Positions 23,694-33,500 of a stretch of DNA of 46,536 bases are shown one piece after another (the stretch's first letter is position 1; each line of letters starts with the position of its first letter). The stretch comes from Bradymonadales bacterium (GTDB lineage Bacteria; Myxococcota_A; UBA9042; PWKZ01). The notes beneath the pieces were generated by a model, which was not told where the DNA came from, did no database searches, and worked only from the letters and a program-made list of their open reading frames with translations. A program made the position numbers and the translations under genes. The stretch spans positions 1 through 46,536 of the forward strand of contig PWKZ01000228.1 in NCBI GenBank assembly GCA_003559575.1, given 5' to 3'.

Positions 23694-26600
23694 GTGATTC
23701 GCGATTTTAGTTTTTTGGGCCTCTCGCCTTTTTTGATCCCGGATGATCGGTTGACAATCGCGCTGTGCCGGGCGGGGGCCCTGGGTGTGCTGGAGTTGGG
23801 CCGCGACCCCGCCGCGGCGCGCGCGGCGCTCTCGACCGTGGCCCGCCAGGTGCCGGCCGGATTCGGCGTGCGTGTCACCTCGGGGACGGCGGTGGAGCCC
23901 GCGTCCCTCCCCCGCGAGGTCCGCGTCGTGGTGCTGCCGGCGGACGTGCCGGCCGCCCCCTGGGCCGGCCGCGAGCGGTTGGTTCAGGTGACCTCCATCG
24001 AAGAGGCCCGCGCCGCGATCGAGGCCGGCGCCGACGGTCTCATTGCCAAGGGGTCCGAGAGCGCCGGCCGAGTCGGGGAGTGCTCGACCTTCGTGCTGGC
24101 GCAAGCGCTGCTGGCGGCCGACTCGCTGTTGGGTGGGCGGCCGGTCTTTCTCCAAGGCGCCATCGGCCTCCACGCCGCCGCCGCGGCCTTCGCGGGCGGG
24201 GCCAGCGGGGTCGTCCTCGACGACGCGCTCGCGTTGCTGCGGGAGTCCCGGCTGGATCAGGCGGCCAGGAAGCTCATCAGCGGGCTCGACGGCAGCGAGA
24301 CCACCGTCCTCGGTGGCCACCGCGTGTTCCTTCGGCCGGGCTTTCTGGCGGCCGATCTGGCGGCCGATCAGAGTGATCCCACCGCGGCGGAGGTCGAGGC
24401 GCTCATTGGCGGCACCGATCCGAGCACGAATCTCCTGCCCATGGGCCAGGGGATCGGGCTCGCGGCGCGCTATGCCGACCGCTATCGCACCGTGGCCGGA
24501 CTACTGAGCGCGTTGAGCGACAACGTCGCGACCAGCCTCCGCCTGGCGCAGGCCGCAAACCCGTTGGCCCCCCAGAGCCCGCTGGCCGAGGCGCTCGGTT
24601 GCCGCTACCCCATCGTGCAGGGGCCGATGTCGCGCGTCAGTGACTCGCCGGCTTTTGCCCTCGCTGTCGCTCAAGCCGGTGGATTGCCTTTCCTGGCCGT
24701 GGGGCTCAAGAGCGGTCCCGCGCTGTCCGACTTGCTGCGTGAGACGGCGACGCATCTCGCGGGACGTCCTTTTGGAGTGGGGCTGCTCGGCTTCGCGCCG
24801 CCCGCGCTGTGGGAGGAGCAAAGCGCGCTGGTGCTGGCCGCCCGCCCGCGCGCGGCAATCATCGCCGGCGGCCGCCCGTCACAAGCGCGGCTCTTCGAAG
24901 AGCGCGGGATTCAGACCTGGCTGCATGTGCCCTCGCCGGGGCTGCTCGACTTGTATCTTGAGGACGGAGCGCGGCGGTTCATCTTCGAGGGACGTGAGTG
25001 TGGCGGGCATGTGGGCCCGCGTGGCAGCTTCGCTCTGTGGGAGGCGCAGATCGAGCGGCTGATGTGCTTCGAGGCGCCTGAGGAGCTGCATGTTCTGTTC
25101 GCCGGCGGGATCCATGATCGGCGCTCGGCGGCGATGGTGGCCGCCCTGGCGGCACCGCTGGCCGCGCGCGGGGCGCGGCTCGGGGTCTTGCTCGGCACCG
25201 GCTATCTGTTCACCGAGGAGGTGGTGGCCACGGGCGCCCTGCTGCCCGGGTTTCAGCGGGCGGCGCTGGATTGCAGGCGCACGCGGGTACTGCGCTCGGC
25301 GCCCGGTCACGAGAGCCGCTGCGCCGACACTGACTATGTGGCGGCGTTCGAGGCCGAGCATGCCCGCCTGGTGGCCGAAGAGCGCTCGCCGGACGAGATC
25401 TGGGAGGCGCTGGAGCGCTTCAATTTGGGCCGGCTGGCGCTGGCCGCCAAGGGGCTCGACCAGCGGGGAGCTGAAGGGGTGCCTTGCGACGAGCGCACTC
25501 AACGGCGCGAGGGGATGTATATGCTGGGAGAACTCTCGGCGCTCCGCACGGAGGTGGTGACCATCGGTGAGCTTCACGAGGACGTGAGCGAGGGAAGCGC
25601 CCGTCTCTTGGCCGAGAGGGCTCGCTTCAGAACCACCGCGGCAGCGACTTCGGCCGATGAGGCAGCGGCCGGCGCGGCGCCGGCCGATGTGGCCATTGTC
25701 GGGATCGCCTGCGCGTTCCCCGACGCGCCCGATCTGGCTCGCTACTGGGCCAATATTCTCGATGGCGTCGATTGTATTACCGAGGTCCCGGACGAGCGGT
25801 GGAGCAAGGAGATTTACTACGACGGCGACTCTCGCGGCGATGGGCATACCTACTCCAAGTGGGGCGGCTTCTTACCCCAGATCGCCATTGATCCGTTGGC
25901 CTATGGGATCCCGCCGCGCTCTCTGGCAGCCATCGATCCGGTCCAACTGCTGAGTCTCGAGATGGCCCGGCGAGCCCTCGAAGATGCCGGCTACGGCGAC
26001 GGCGCGCTCGGGCGGTGGTTTGATCGAGAGCGGACGGCGGTGATCTTCGGCGCCCAGCCGGGGGCCGATCTGGCAGGCGCCCACGGCTTCCGGGCGCTCT
26101 ACCCGCAGCTCGTGGGCCCGCTGCCGGAGGCGCTCGCGGAGCGTCTGCCGGAGCTCACCGAGGACTCTTTCCCCGGGGTGCTCGGCAACGTCATCTCAGG
26201 CCGCATCGCCAACCGCCTGGATCTCGGGGGGACCAACTACACGGTGGATGCGGCTTGCGCGTCCTCGCTGGCGGCCCTCCAGGTGGCGATTCGGGAGCTA
26301 CTGGCCGGGACGAGCGACATGGTGCTGTGCGGTGGCGCCGACGTGCACAACAGCATCAACGACTATCAGCTCTTCTCGAGCGTTCACGCGCTGTCCCCCA
26401 CCGGCACCCCGCGTACTTTCGATGCCTCGGCCGACGGAACCACCATCAGTGAAGGGGTGGCGGTGTTGGTGCTCAAGCGGTTACGCGACGCCCAGCGGGA
26501 CGGTGATCGGATCTACGCCGTCGTGCGCGGCCTCGGCGCCGCCAGCGACGGCAAGAGCCTGGGGCTCACGGCGCCCCGGCGCGAGGGGCAGTCGCGCGCC

Positions 26601-29600
26601 GTTCAGGCGGCGCTCCGCCAGGCCGGGATCTCGCCCCGCGCGCTGGGCCTCGTTGAGGCGCACGGGACCGGAACGGTGGTGGGCGACAAGACGGAACTCG
26701 AGGCTCTGAGGGAGCAGTTCGAGGCCGCGGGGGCGAGCGCCGGGGGGTGCGTCCTGGGCTCGGTGAAGTCCCAGATCGGTCACACGAAGTGTGCCGCCGG
26801 GCTGGCCGGGGTCATCAAGGCCGCGCTGTCGGTGGAGCGCGGCGTGCGCCCGGTGACTCCGAATGTGGAGCAGCCGAACCCCGCCTGGCGGGGCGAGCGA
26901 AGTCCCTTCGTCTTTATGCCCCAAACCCAGCCCTGGAGCGCTGAAGAGCGCAGCGCCGGGGTGAGCGCGTTCGGGTTCGGCGGGACCAACTTTCATGCCA
27001 TTGTCTCTTCTCCTCCGGCGCCGGCCGACGAGTTGCTCTGCACCCGTGACGAGTGGCCCGCCGAGCTTCTACTCTTTCGCGGGCCGGACCAGGATCATGC
27101 GCGGCGCCGCATGGAGAGGCTCGCCGCTCTGCTCGAGGGGCGGACCACCTGGCGGCTTCGGGATCTTGCGCGCACGACCTCCAGCGGTGGCGAGGGGCCG
27201 GTGCGCGCGGCAGTGTTGGCGCGTGATATTCCCGATTTGCGCGCCAAACTCGAGCGGGCCCGCTCGTTCGAGTCCGACCCGCGCGGCGTGTTTGTCGCCC
27301 CTGAGCGACCCCTCGCGCAATCCGGGCAGGTGGCGTTCCTCTTCCCCGGCCAGGGGAGCCAGCGGCCCGGGATGGCGGCCGATCTGTTCGTGACCTTCCC
27401 GGCGCTGAGACGCCACCTCCAAGCCGGTGCGCGCCATGTCGCTCAAATGTTTCCGCCCAAGACCTTCGGCCCGGAGGGGGAAAAGGCCCAGCAGGAGGCG
27501 CTCACCGACACCCGCGTGGCGCAGACGGCGCTCGGGATGGTGGGCCTCGCGATGGCCGATTTGCTGCTGCGCTTCGGAGTCCGCGCCGACATGGCGGCGG
27601 GGCACAGTTACGGCGAGATCGTGGCCCTGGCGGCGGCGGGGGCGCTCGCGGCCGACGAGTTGCCGGAGCTGAGCGGCGCGCGCGGCGCCGCCATCCTCGA
27701 GACGGCCCTGGCACGAGAGGACGATCCGGGTTGCATGGCGGCGGTCAAGATTTCGCGGGCGCGCCTCGAGGAGATCTTCCCGGCGCTCGCCGGGGGGCAC
27801 GCGGACGGGGTCGTCCTGGCCAACCACAATGCGCCGGAGCAGTGTGTGTTGTCGGGGCCGAGCGCCACTCTCGAGCGGATGCTGAGTTCGCTGGCCGAAG
27901 ATGGCCACCGGGGGCGTCGGATCCCCGTCGCTTGCGCTTTCCATAGCCCGCTCGTGGCCGGCGCCGGGGAGAAGTTTGCCGGCCATCTGGCGCGCGCCAA
28001 AGTGAGTGTGCCGCGCTTCCCGGTTTGGTCCAATACCACGGCCTCTCCCCATGAAGCTCGGCCCGCCGCGATTCGTGCGTTGTTGGCCGAGCAGGTGGAG
28101 CGCCCGGTGCGCTTCGTCGAGCAGATCGAGGCGATGTACCAGGCGGGCGCGCGGGTGTTCGTCGAGGTCGGTCCAGGGAAGGTCTTGAGCGGCCTCGTGG
28201 GGCAAATCTTGGGTGAGCGGCCCCACACCGTCGTCGCCACCGACTCGCCCGGTCAGCATGGGCTCGTGGCGCTTCAGACGGCGTTGGCGGCGCTGGCAGT
28301 CCACGGGGTGGCCGTCGACAGTGAGGCGCTGCACGCGGGCCGAGACTCGCGCAAATATGATCTCGAGTCCGCTCCCTCACTGGCCCTGCCCCAGTCGGCC
28401 TGGCTTGTGGACGGCCACCTCGCGCGGCCCTTGACCGGAGAGGTGCCGAAGGGGGCGTTGCAACCGATGGGCCCGCCGCTCGGGATCGCGCCGGCGACCT
28501 CGGAAGCGCCCGGCGAGGGCCGCGAGGCGGTGGTGATGAACTACCTCGCGATGGTCAAGGAGCTTGTCGCGACTCAACGCGAGGTGATGCTCAGCTATCT
28601 TGGGACGCCGCCGTCAGAGCCGACCCCGGCGCGCGCCGTCGCGCCGGGCGCGCCTGAGGTCACTGCCTCCGAGGAGCAGATCGCGCCGGGGCCGGCCGAG
28701 GGGGAGGCGCCGGCCGAGGAGGAGGCGCCGGCTCTGCTGGACGCGGCCCGGCTTTCGGCCTTGCTGTTGGATCTGATAAGCGAGCGCACCGGCTATCCGC
28801 TCGAGATGCTGGATCTCGATTTGGATCTCGAGGCCGATCTGAGCATCGACTCCATCAAGCGCATCGAGATCCTGGGTGCTCTCGGGCGTCTCATCGGGAT
28901 TGACGAGGAGACCGGCGAGCGCGATCAAGTCTTTGAGGAGCTCGCCAAACAGAAGACGATCCGTGGGATCGTGGCCTGGCTCGATGAGCGCCTCCGGGCG
29001 ACCTCCGACGAGGAGCCCACGGCGGCGCGCGAGGCGGCGAGTGCAAAGGATGGCGCCGCCGTGCCCGGCGCTGATGAGCCCGCTGTCCGCCCACCGGATC
29101 TCCAACGCTTCGTGGTGGGGCTCCGGGGTGCCCCTGTCGGGCGAATGAACGGGACGCTCGAGGGGCGCCAAGTGGCGGTCACGGACGGCAGCCCCGAGTT
29201 GGCTCGCGCGCTCGTCAAAGCGTTTGCCGGACGGGGGCTGAAAGCCGTTGTCGTGACTAACGGTGAGACGAAGGGGTGCCACGCGCTGGTGGATCTGACG
29301 GCCCTCGGCAACGGGGGCGCCGATCCGGTCAAGGGCGTCTTCAAGCAGGTGCGACATGCGATCCAGAGCGGGACCGAGCGGATCGTGGTCGCGTCGGCCC
29401 TTGGGGGGCGCCTCGGCTACGCCGCGGCGAGCGATGAGCGGCTCGGCCACGGTGGTCTTGGAGGACTCGTCAAGACCGTGGCCAAGGAGCGCCCCGAGAT
29501 CGCGCTGCGGGTGGTGGATCTCAATCCGGCCGCCCGCGCCGAGGCCAACGCGGCCTTCCTGGTTGAAGAGCTGTTGGCGGAAGGCCCGGAGCGCGAGGTC

Positions 29601-30518
29601 GGCCGCTTGGGCGACGAGCGGGTCGTCTCTGATCTTCGCGCGCGCCCGCTGGGCCGCGAGATGGTTCAACCACTCGGCTCCGATGCCGTGGTGCTCATCA
29701 CCGGCGGGGCGCGTGGGATTACGGCGCGCGTGGCGGTGGAGTTGGCCAAGCGTTTCGGCTGCCGCCTCGTGCTGGTAGGGCGCTCGCCTGCGCCGCAGGA
29801 GGAGGAGCCCGCCGAGCTGGCCGCGCTGCCCGACGCGGTGGCGTTGCGTCGGCACCTCGCGCAACAGGGCGATCTCGGGGGGCCGCGGGAAATAGACGCC
29901 GTCGTGGCGCGCCTGCTGCGAGAGCGGGAGATCCGCGCGACCCTCGGTGGTATCGCCGCCGCCGGCTCCGAAGCCGAGCTGTGCGCGCTCGACGTGCGCG
30001 ATGAGGAGGCGTTCGGGGCGCTCATCGACGACATCTATGCGCGCTACGGACGGTTGGATGGTGTCATTCATGGCGCCGGAGTTCTCGAGGACCGGCTCAT
30101 CGAGGACAAATCGGAGGCATCTTTCGCGCGAGTCTACGATACGAAGGTCAGGGCCGCCCGCGTGCTGGCCCACAAATTGAGGCCGGGCCTCGACTTCGTG
30201 GTCTTCTTCGCGAGCGTCGCGGGCTTCTTCGGCAATCGAGGGCAGGTGGATTACGCCGCCGCCAACGACGCCTTGGATCGCCTCGCCCACGCCCTTAGCG
30301 GCCGCCTTGCACGTCGCGTGGTGGCCGTCGACTGGGGCCCGTGGGGCGGCACCGGGATGGTTGGCACCGAGTTGGCGCAAGAGTGGGCGCGCCGCGGCGT
30401 CGGCCTCATCGAGACCGACGAGGGCGTGGACGCTTTGTTGGACGAGATAAGCCGCGGCGCGCCGCAAGAATCCCAGGTGATCCTCATGCGCGCCGATCCC
30501 GAGAGTCTTGGAGGATGA
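23694..30518 (+). CDS. Iterative Pfa-like polyketide/fatty-acid synthase: PfaD-like barrels-KS-AT-ACP-KR
   Basis: A 2274-residue megasynthase. Residues 1 to about 600 are flavin-type TIM-barrel sequence of the nitronate monooxygenase/PfaD kind, apparently in tandem: a shorter barrel opening GLSPFLIPDDRL, then a fuller one with YPIVQGPMSR and GGHVGPRGSF. These could act as an enoyl reductase. The ketosynthase begins near 665, with the active Cys in DAACASSL (855), EAHGTGT and a GHTKCAAG His. The acyltransferase (about 1212-1520) has FPGQGSQRPG and Ser 1305 in GHSYG. One ACP carries DLSIDSIKR (Ser 1720), the Pfa/enediyne type of motif. The ketoreductase (about 1990-2270) has TGGARGI and Tyr 2187 in QVDYAAAN. 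There is no dehydratase or thioesterase here; the next gene supplies a dehydratase. Start GTG 23694. Confidence 0.93.
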   Translation: MIRDFSFLGLSPFLIPDDRLTIALCRAGALGVLELGRDPAAARAALSTVARQVPAGFGVRVTSGTAVEPASLPREVRVVVLPADVPAAPWAGRERLVQVTSIEEARAAIEAGADGLIAKGSESAGRVGECSTFVLAQALLAADSLLGGRPVFLQGAIGLHAAAAAFAGGASGVVLDDALALLRESRLDQAARKLISGLDGSETTVLGGHRVFLRPGFLAADLAADQSDPTAAEVEALIGGTDPSTNLLPMGQGIGLAARYADRYRTVAGLLSALSDNVATSLRLAQAANPLAPQSPLAEALGCRYPIVQGPMSRVSDSPAFALAVAQAGGLPFLAVGLKSGPALSDLLRETATHLAGRPFGVGLLGFAPPALWEEQSALVLAARPRAAIIAGGRPSQARLFEERGIQTWLHVPSPGLLDLYLEDGARRFIFEGRECGGHVGPRGSFALWEAQIERLMCFEAPEELHVLFAGGIHDRRSAAMVAALAAPLAARGARLGVLLGTGYLFTEEVVATGALLPGFQRAALDCRRTRVLRSAPGHESRCADTDYVAAFEAEHARLVAEERSPDEIWEALERFNLGRLALAAKGLDQRGAEGVPCDERTQRREGMYMLGELSALRTEVVTIGELHEDVSEGSARLLAERARFRTTAAATSADEAAAGAAPADVAIVGIACAFPDAPDLARYWANILDGVDCITEVPDERWSKEIYYDGDSRGDGHTYSKWGGFLPQIAIDPLAYGIPPRSLAAIDPVQLLSLEMARRALEDAGYGDGALGRWFDRERTAVIFGAQPGADLAGAHGFRALYPQLVGPLPEALAERLPELTEDSFPGVLGNVISGRIANRLDLGGTNYTVDAACASSLAALQVAIRELLAGTSDMVLCGGADVHNSINDYQLFSSVHALSPTGTPRTFDASADGTTISEGVAVLVLKRLRDAQRDGDRIYAVVRGLGAASDGKSLGLTAPRREGQSRAVQAALRQAGISPRALGLVEAHGTGTVVGDKTELEALREQFEAAGASAGGCVLGSVKSQIGHTKCAAGLAGVIKAALSVERGVRPVTPNVEQPNPAWRGERSPFVFMPQTQPWSAEERSAGVSAFGFGGTNFHAIVSSPPAPADELLCTRDEWPAELLLFRGPDQDHARRRMERLAALLEGRTTWRLRDLARTTSSGGEGPVRAAVLARDIPDLRAKLERARSFESDPRGVFVAPERPLAQSGQVAFLFPGQGSQRPGMAADLFVTFPALRRHLQAGARHVAQMFPPKTFGPEGEKAQQEALTDTRVAQTALGMVGLAMADLLLRFGVRADMAAGHSYGEIVALAAAGALAADELPELSGARGAAILETALAREDDPGCMAAVKISRARLEEIFPALAGGHADGVVLANHNAPEQCVLSGPSATLERMLSSLAEDGHRGRRIPVACAFHSPLVAGAGEKFAGHLARAKVSVPRFPVWSNTTASPHEARPAAIRALLAEQVERPVRFVEQIEAMYQAGARVFVEVGPGKVLSGLVGQILGERPHTVVATDSPGQHGLVALQTALAALAVHGVAVDSEALHAGRDSRKYDLESAPSLALPQSAWLVDGHLARPLTGEVPKGALQPMGPPLGIAPATSEAPGEGREAVVMNYLAMVKELVATQREVMLSYLGTPPSEPTPARAVAPGAPEVTASEEQIAPGPAEGEAPAEEEAPALLDAARLSALLLDLISERTGYPLEMLDLDLDLEADLSIDSIKRIEILGALGRLIGIDEETGERDQVFEELAKQKTIRGIVAWLDERLRATSDEEPTAAREAASAKDGAAVPGADEPAVRPPDLQRFVVGLRGAPVGRMNGTLEGRQVAVTDGSPELARALVKAFAGRGLKAVVVTNGETKGCHALVDLTALGNGGADPVKGVFKQVRHAIQSGTERIVVASALGGRLGYAAASDERLGHGGLGGLVKTVAKERPEIALRVVDLNPAARAEANAAFLVEELLAEGPEREVGRLGDERVVSDLRARPLGREMVQPLGSDAVVLITGGARGITARVAVELAKRFGCRLVLVGRSPAPQEEEPAELAALPDAVALRRHLAQQGDLGGPREIDAVVARLLREREIRATLGGIAAAGSEAELCALDVRDEEAFGALIDDIYARYGRLDGVIHGAGVLEDRLIEDKSEASFARVYDTKVRAARVLAHKLRPGLDFVVFFASVAGFFGNRGQVDYAAANDALDRLAHALSGRLARRVVAVDWGPWGGTGMVGTELAQEWARRGVGLIETDEGVDALLDEISRGAPQESQVILMRADPESLGG

Positions 30519-33500
30519 GTAAGTCGGGCGACAACGGCGTGGCCATCGTGGGAATGGCGGCGCTCTTTCCCGGGGCGCCGGATCTCGCCACCTACTGGCG
30601 CAACATCACAGCCGGGGTGGACTCGATCAGTGAGATCCCGGAGCACCGCTGGGAGAGCGAGTTCTTCGACCCGCAGAGCACGGCGGTCGACCGCTTCCCG
30701 GTGCGGCGCGGCGGGGTCGTCCCGGAGCCGCTGTTCGACGCGCTCGCCCACGGCATCATGCCGGTGGCGGCCAAGGGAGCCGAGCCCGATCAGCTCGTGA
30801 TGCTCGACCTCGGAGTCCGCGCGTTGGCTGACGCAGGCTACGGAGAGGGGCTGCGAGAGTTCGATCGCGGGGCGACGGCGGTGATGCTCGGGCGGGGCAA
30901 CTACATCGGCGCCGGGATGACTCGGCTCGAACAGCATGTGCGCACGAGCGCCCAACTCGTGACCTGCCTGCGGACCCTGGTGCCCGGGATTACCGAGAAA
31001 ACGTTGGCGGCCGTCAAGGCGGAGTTTCAAAGTAAACTCGGCGCTTACGGTGGAGACACGGCGATCGGGCTGGTGCCCAATCTGACCGCCTCGCGTCTCG
31101 CCAACCGGCTCAATCTCCGCGGGCCGGCCTACACCCTGGATGCCGCTTGCGCCAGCGCGCTCGTGGCCACCGATCTGGCACTCCGCGAGCTTCTCATGGG
31201 GCGCGCGGCGGTGGCGCTCGCGGGCGGGGTCCACCTCACTCACGACGTGGCGTTCTGGAGCGTCTTCGCGCAGCTTCAAGCACTCTCGCACAGCGGCTGC
31301 ATTCGGCCGCTCGACCGCCTGGCCGATGGGTTGTTGCCGGGCGAGGGCGGCGGAATGCTGGTGCTCAAGCGCCTCGCCGACGCCGAGCGGGACGGGGATC
31401 GGATCTACGCCGTGCTGCGCGGAGCGGGGGTGGCGAGCGACGGTCGCGGGGCCGGCCTGATGGTCCCCCGGATCGAAGGCCAGCTCCTGGCGCTCGAGCG
31501 GGCCTGGTCCGAGGCGCGCCACGCTCCCGAGGAGGTGGGCCTCATCGAGGCCCACGGCACCGCCACGCCGGTGGGGGACGCGGCCGAACTCGAGACTCTG
31601 GCGCGGTTTTTTGGCAAAGCGGAATCCGATGGCCCTCCGCGCGCCGTGATCGGTTCGGTGAAGTCGATGATCGGCCACGCCATGCCCGCCGCCGGCGCTG
31701 CGTCGCTCATCAAGACGGCGCTCGCCGTCTACCACGGCGTGTTGCCGCCGACGCTACATTGTGATGAGCCGCACCCGGCGATGGCGGGGACGCGCTTCCG
31801 GCCGCTCGCGGCGAGCGAGCCCTGGGAGGAGCGCCGGCGGTTGGCCGGGGTCAACGCCTTCGGCTTCGGCGGGATCAACGCCCACGTGGTGTTGGAGTCG
31901 CACGGAGCGCGCGCAGTCCGCCGGCGACACCGCCCGGGGGGCCTCGCGCCGGAAGAGATCTTGGTGCTGGCGGCTGATTCACCGGGCGCGCTTCGTGAGG
32001 CGCTCGAGTCCGGGCGGACGGAGGTCGGTGAGGGTGCGTGCCGCCTGGCGCTCGTCGATCCGACGCCCGCGCGTCGGACCAAGGCGCTCGAGGTAGTGCG
32101 CGCCGGCAAGCCGCGCCGCGGGCGGGACGGGCTGTGGTTCAACACCGAGGGGCTTTTGACCGCGGGCGGCCAGGTGGCGTTTCTGTTTCCGGGGATCGAG
32201 GCGGCCTTCGAGGATCGGATCTCGGATATTGCGCGGCACTTCAACCGCCCGTCGCCCCCGACCCCGCCGGGCACCGTCGCCGGGACCAAGGCGCTCGAAT
32301 ACCAGGGGGCGATGACGGTCTTTGCCGGGCGGCTGCTCTTCGATGTTCTGGGGGAAGTGGGGATTAAGCCTTCGCTGCTCGCCGGCCACAGTATCGGGGA
32401 GTGGACCGGCATGATCGCCGCCGGGATCATCCCCGCGGACGTTTTCGAGGAGTTCTGGGCCACCCTGACCCCCGGCTCGCTCGAGGTGCCGGGGGTCGTC
32501 TTCGCCGCGGTCGGCGCCTCGGCCGAGGCGGTGCGGCCGCTCGTGACCGACCTCGACGGGGTGGTCGTCACCCACGACAACTGCCCGCACCAGGTGATCC
32601 TCTGCGGCCCGGAGGCCCAGCTCGACACCGCCCTCGTTCGGTTGCGCGACGCGCGCTTCCTGGGGCAGAAGCTGCCCTTTCGCTCAGGCTTCCACTCACC
32701 GGTCTTTGCCGACTACCTCGCCCCGCACCGGGAGCGCTTCGCGCGTCTTGCGCTTGGGGCTTCAAAGATCCCCCTGTGGTCGGCCACCACCTGTCGCCCG
32801 TATCCGAGTGATCCCAAGGCTATCGAGCGGTTGGCGCTCGACCATCTCGTCCGCCCGGTGCGTTTCCGCGAGTTGATTTTGGCGCTCTACGAGCATGGGG
32901 TGCGGGCTTTCGTTCAGCTCGGCTTCGGGAGCCTTGTGGGGTTCGTGGACGACACGCTGCGGGGGCGGGAGCACGTGGCGCTCTCCGCCGGCGCGCCGCA
33001 GCGCAGCGGTCTCGAGCAGCTTCGTCGAGTGGCGGCGGCGCTCTTCGTCGAGGGGGCGCCGGTGGACTGGACCCGGCTGTTTCCCTCGTCGCGAGGCGCG
33101 GGCGCCCGCATCAGGCTAGAGCTCGGGGTGCCGCTCGTGCGGCTCGAGCGGTCCCTCGAGGGAGCGCGCATTCCTCATGACGTGCGCGCTCCTGAGCGCG
33201 GCGCCGACAGCCCGGTGCAGCGCGGCTTCGAGGCCGTGATGCAGGAGCTCGTCGACTCGCAGGAGGCGGTGCGCCGCGCGTGGACCGCCGGCCCTGCGCC
33301 CCCCTCGGCGCCGCGCGAGAAGGTTGTCCGCCGGCGGCTCTCGGTCAAGACGGATCCGCATCTTCTCGATCACTGCCTGATCCCGCAGCGGCCCGGGTGG
33401 CCGAGTGTCGCCGATCGCAACCCGGTGGTCCCGATGACCATGATGATTCGGATGATGATGGACGCCGCCGTGGCGCTCGTCCCGGATCGCGTCCCGATTG

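Noticed and set aside
22724-23878. 384-residue version of the first tailoring hydrolase
   Set aside because: It would extend into the divergent synthase gene. The added residues are Arg/Ser-rich and not part of the fold; TTG 23488 has a strong ribosome binding site.
28614-30467. Minus-strand ORF of 617 codons opposite the first synthase
   Set aside because: An open antisense frame is expected from the strong G/C bias at third positions. Low-complexity His/Arg-rich translation without domains.
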